From an uncultured Alphaproteobacteria bacterium (GTDB lineage Bacteria; Pseudomonadota; Alphaproteobacteria; HIMB59): 42,583 bases of DNA. The notes below the pieces were generated by a model, which had not been told where the DNA came from, did not search any database, and saw only the letters and a list, made by a program, of their open reading frames with translations. The stretch spans positions 1 to 42,583 of the forward strand of contig CABZOW010000008.1 of the NCBI GenBank assembly GCA_902527525.1, read 5' to 3'. The translations under genes and the position numbers were made by a program. Positions 41,038 to 42,583 of this stretch are shown here, piece by piece (position 1 is the stretch's first letter; each line of letters begins with the position of its first letter).

Positions 41038-42400
41038 AAAAAAAACGAATTTGATTAGAAATATCACCTGCTCCAGCAGTGATAATTATGCGTTCCCTTT
41101 TATTTGATAAAAGTTGGTCTAATAAATTGAATAAATCAGTGTAGTTATCGATATATTTTGTTTTTTGATTATTTAGAACATTCAAATCATTCACTAAGTT
41201 TTTAGAATTTTTCATACCTTGTTTATAACTCTCGCCTGCTTCATAGGTTTTTAAAATAATCAAGTTATTGATATTCCTTAATACACGCAAATATTCATTA
41301 TATAAATCATTTAATCTAGAGTACCTATGTGGTTCAATTATCAAAATGATAATTTTATTTTTGTATAGTGATATAATATTGATTAATTTTCCTATTTCAG
41401 TAGGATGATGTGCATAATCATCAATAAATTTGGATTTATTTATTTTACCAAGAATATTCATTCTTCTTTTAGTACCTTTAAAGTTAAGAATATGAGATTT
41501 TTTTATTTCATACCCTAAGTCGTCTAAAATAGATAGAGCTGCTGTTAGATTTTGTACATTGTGCTCACCTAATAAATTTGTAGATAAGCTCTTTGATATA
41601 ATTTTTTTGCCTTTAAAGATTTCAAATGAAGATTTTTTATCAGTCAATTTAATTAATTTATAACTATAATTAGCTTTTGTATTTGAGCCAAATGTTTTTA
41701 AGTTTTTTGAATATTTTTTTAATGAAAAAAGAAAATAATCATCATTATTTATAAAAATTTTTGCATCTTTTTTAATTTGACTCAGTATGTAGTTTTTAAT
41801 TTTTGATTTAAAAATAGAAAAGGATTTATAAAAATCAATGTGCTCTCTATCAACGTTTAAAAATAATAAATATTTTGGACTTAATTTGAATACTGTTCCA
41901 TCACTCTCATCAGCTTCAACAACTACATAATTACTATTGGTAAGATGAATATTTTGTCCAAAATTCTGCATAATACCTCCGGAAATGATAGTTGGGTTCA
42001 GACCTGCACGAACTAATAAATGTCCTAAGATAGAAGTAGTTGACGTTTTCCCATGAGAGCCAGATACAACAATTGTGAATTTATCTTTACATATTAACTG
42101 AAGAAGTTTTGATCTATTATAGCATGGGATTTTATTTTTTTTTGCTTCTTTGATTTCAGGATTATTTTTAATAGCTGAAGAATAAAAAATAACATCTCTA
42201 TCTTTAATATTTGAGGACTTGTGACCAATAAATACAGGTATTTTATGATTTTCTAAATTTACAGTATTAGCATTGTACGTGATATCACTTCCTGTAACGT
42301 TTATCTTGTTTTTTTTTAAATATATAGCTAAAGCACTCATGCCAATACCATTAATTCCAATAATATGGACTTTACTTGATATTAATTCTGAAAATCTCAT
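41021..42400 (-). CDS. murC: UDP-N-acetylmuramate--L-alanine ligase
   Basis: Adds L-alanine to UDP-MurNAc. About 459 residues from ATG 42400; a TTG at 42415 would add five residues without support. Visible features are VHIIGINGIGMSALA near residues 11-25, the ATP-binding GSHGKTST (114-121), VEADESDGTV, FINNDD, GEHNVQN, and DYAHHPTEI followed by IEPHRYSRL in the C-terminal domain, the usual Mur ligase order. The start overlaps the stop of the upstream frame (murG) by four bases (ATGA). Confidence 0.95.
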   Translation of the reverse strand: MRFSELISSKVHIIGINGIGMSALAIYLKKNKINVTGSDITYNANTVNLENHKIPVFIGHKSSNIKDRDVIFYSSAIKNNPEIKEAKKNKIPCYNRSKLLQLICKDKFTIVVSGSHGKTSTTSILGHLLVRAGLNPTIISGGIMQNFGQNIHLTNSNYVVVEADESDGTVFKLSPKYLLFLNVDREHIDFYKSFSIFKSKIKNYILSQIKKDAKIFINNDDYFLFSLKKYSKNLKTFGSNTKANYSYKLIKLTDKKSSFEIFKGKKIISKSLSTNLLGEHNVQNLTAALSILDDLGYEIKKSHILNFKGTKRRMNILGKINKSKFIDDYAHHPTEIGKLINIISLYKNKIIILIIEPHRYSRLNDLYNEYLRVLRNINNLIILKTYEAGESYKQGMKNSKNLVNDLNVLNNQKTKYIDNYTDLFNLLDQLLSNKRERIIITAGAGDISNQIRFFYDSRK

Positions 42401-42583
42401 CTTGTTGTGTAACAAATGATTTTTTCAATTGAGTGAGGATTAATGAGTGAATTGAAATAAAATTGGCTCACAATATTTTTATTATTAAGTATCTGGAATT
42501 TTTTTAAGCTCATGTTACGTGAAAAAAAATAACTTAAATTAAATTTTTGATGTTGATCTCTAGATATTAAGTGAGGAATAAAG
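42397..42583 (-). CDS. murG: Probable MurG C-terminus, 5' part outside window
   Basis: An open frame enters from the right edge on the minus strand, giving 61 residues before a TGA at 42397-42399 that overlaps the murC ATG (ATGA). The first visible part, FIPHLISRDQHQKFN, resembles the donor-sugar segment of MurG (a Pro-containing strand, then a D-x-Q or D-H-Q motif and Asn). The rest fits the closing helices. MurG is the glycosyltransferase converting lipid I to lipid II and normally precedes murC in this cluster. The call rests on that order plus one short motif; the bulk of the gene is not seen. Confidence 0.7.
   Translation of the reverse strand, partial: FIPHLISRDQHQKFNLSYFFSRNMSLKKFQILNNKNIVSQFYFNSLINPHSIEKIICYTTR

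Noticed and set aside
1..42583. tRNA, rRNA, CRISPR, insertion sequence or attachment site
   Set aside because: Gaps are all under 70 bases and contain no cloverleaf, spaced direct repeats or transposase frames; no repeated long segments were noticed.

Overview
The window is a compact, strongly AT-rich chromosomal segment with 42 protein-coding genes, two of them cut by the window edges. I see no rRNA, tRNA, CRISPR array, insertion sequence or phage gene. The gene set (class II DAHP synthase, small PurL with PurS and PurQ, a dcw cluster ending ftsQ-ftsA-ftsZ-lpxC, Pot/Puu polyamine genes, split saccharopine enzymes) suggests a genome-streamlined alphaproteobacterium, most likely a marine oligotroph of the SAR11/HIMB59 type. 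That assignment is inference from gene content and base composition. No intergenic gap exceeds 70 bases, and most same-strand neighbours overlap by 1 to 17 bases.

Layout: (1) 1-6405, plus strand: map (5' end missing), then purB-purC-purS-purQ-purL, bolA and grxD in an unbroken overlapping chain. It ends at a bidirectional GC hairpin. (2) 6435-19413, minus strand, transcribed glmU, glmS, an unrecognised 423-residue protein, class II DAHP synthase, nicotinate phosphoribosyltransferase, gltX, cysS, citramalate synthase, a TrmJ-like methyltransferase, rpsD and a secreted TPR protein. (3) 19479-21679, plus: a Sua5/TsaC-type tRNA modification enzyme and a GlcD-like flavoprotein. (4) 21665-30073: a polyamine block. 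Agmatine deiminase, N-carbamoylputrescine amidase and potF-potG-potH-potI lie on the minus strand, with puuA (plus) and puuB (minus) beside them. (5) 30122-32334, plus: two saccharopine dehydrogenase-type enzymes for lysine breakdown. (6) 32326-34970: a LysE-family exporter, phosphoglycerate mutase and fumarase. (7) 34967-42583, minus: the cell-wall and division cluster murG(partial)-murC-murB-ddlB-ftsQ-ftsA-ftsZ-lpxC.

The most coherent accessory theme is nitrogen scavenging from basic compounds. Agmatine is converted to N-carbamoylputrescine and then putrescine; putrescine is also imported by PotFGHI and enters gamma-glutamylation (PuuA) and oxidation (PuuB). Lysine is routed through saccharopine to aminoadipate semialdehyde plus glutamate. 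The later Puu steps (puuC, puuD) are not in the window. I found no clearly undescribed system. The best leads are the unrecognised protein at 15048-16319, the perfect hairpin between potF and potG, and the physical coupling of agmatine conversion to putrescine import.
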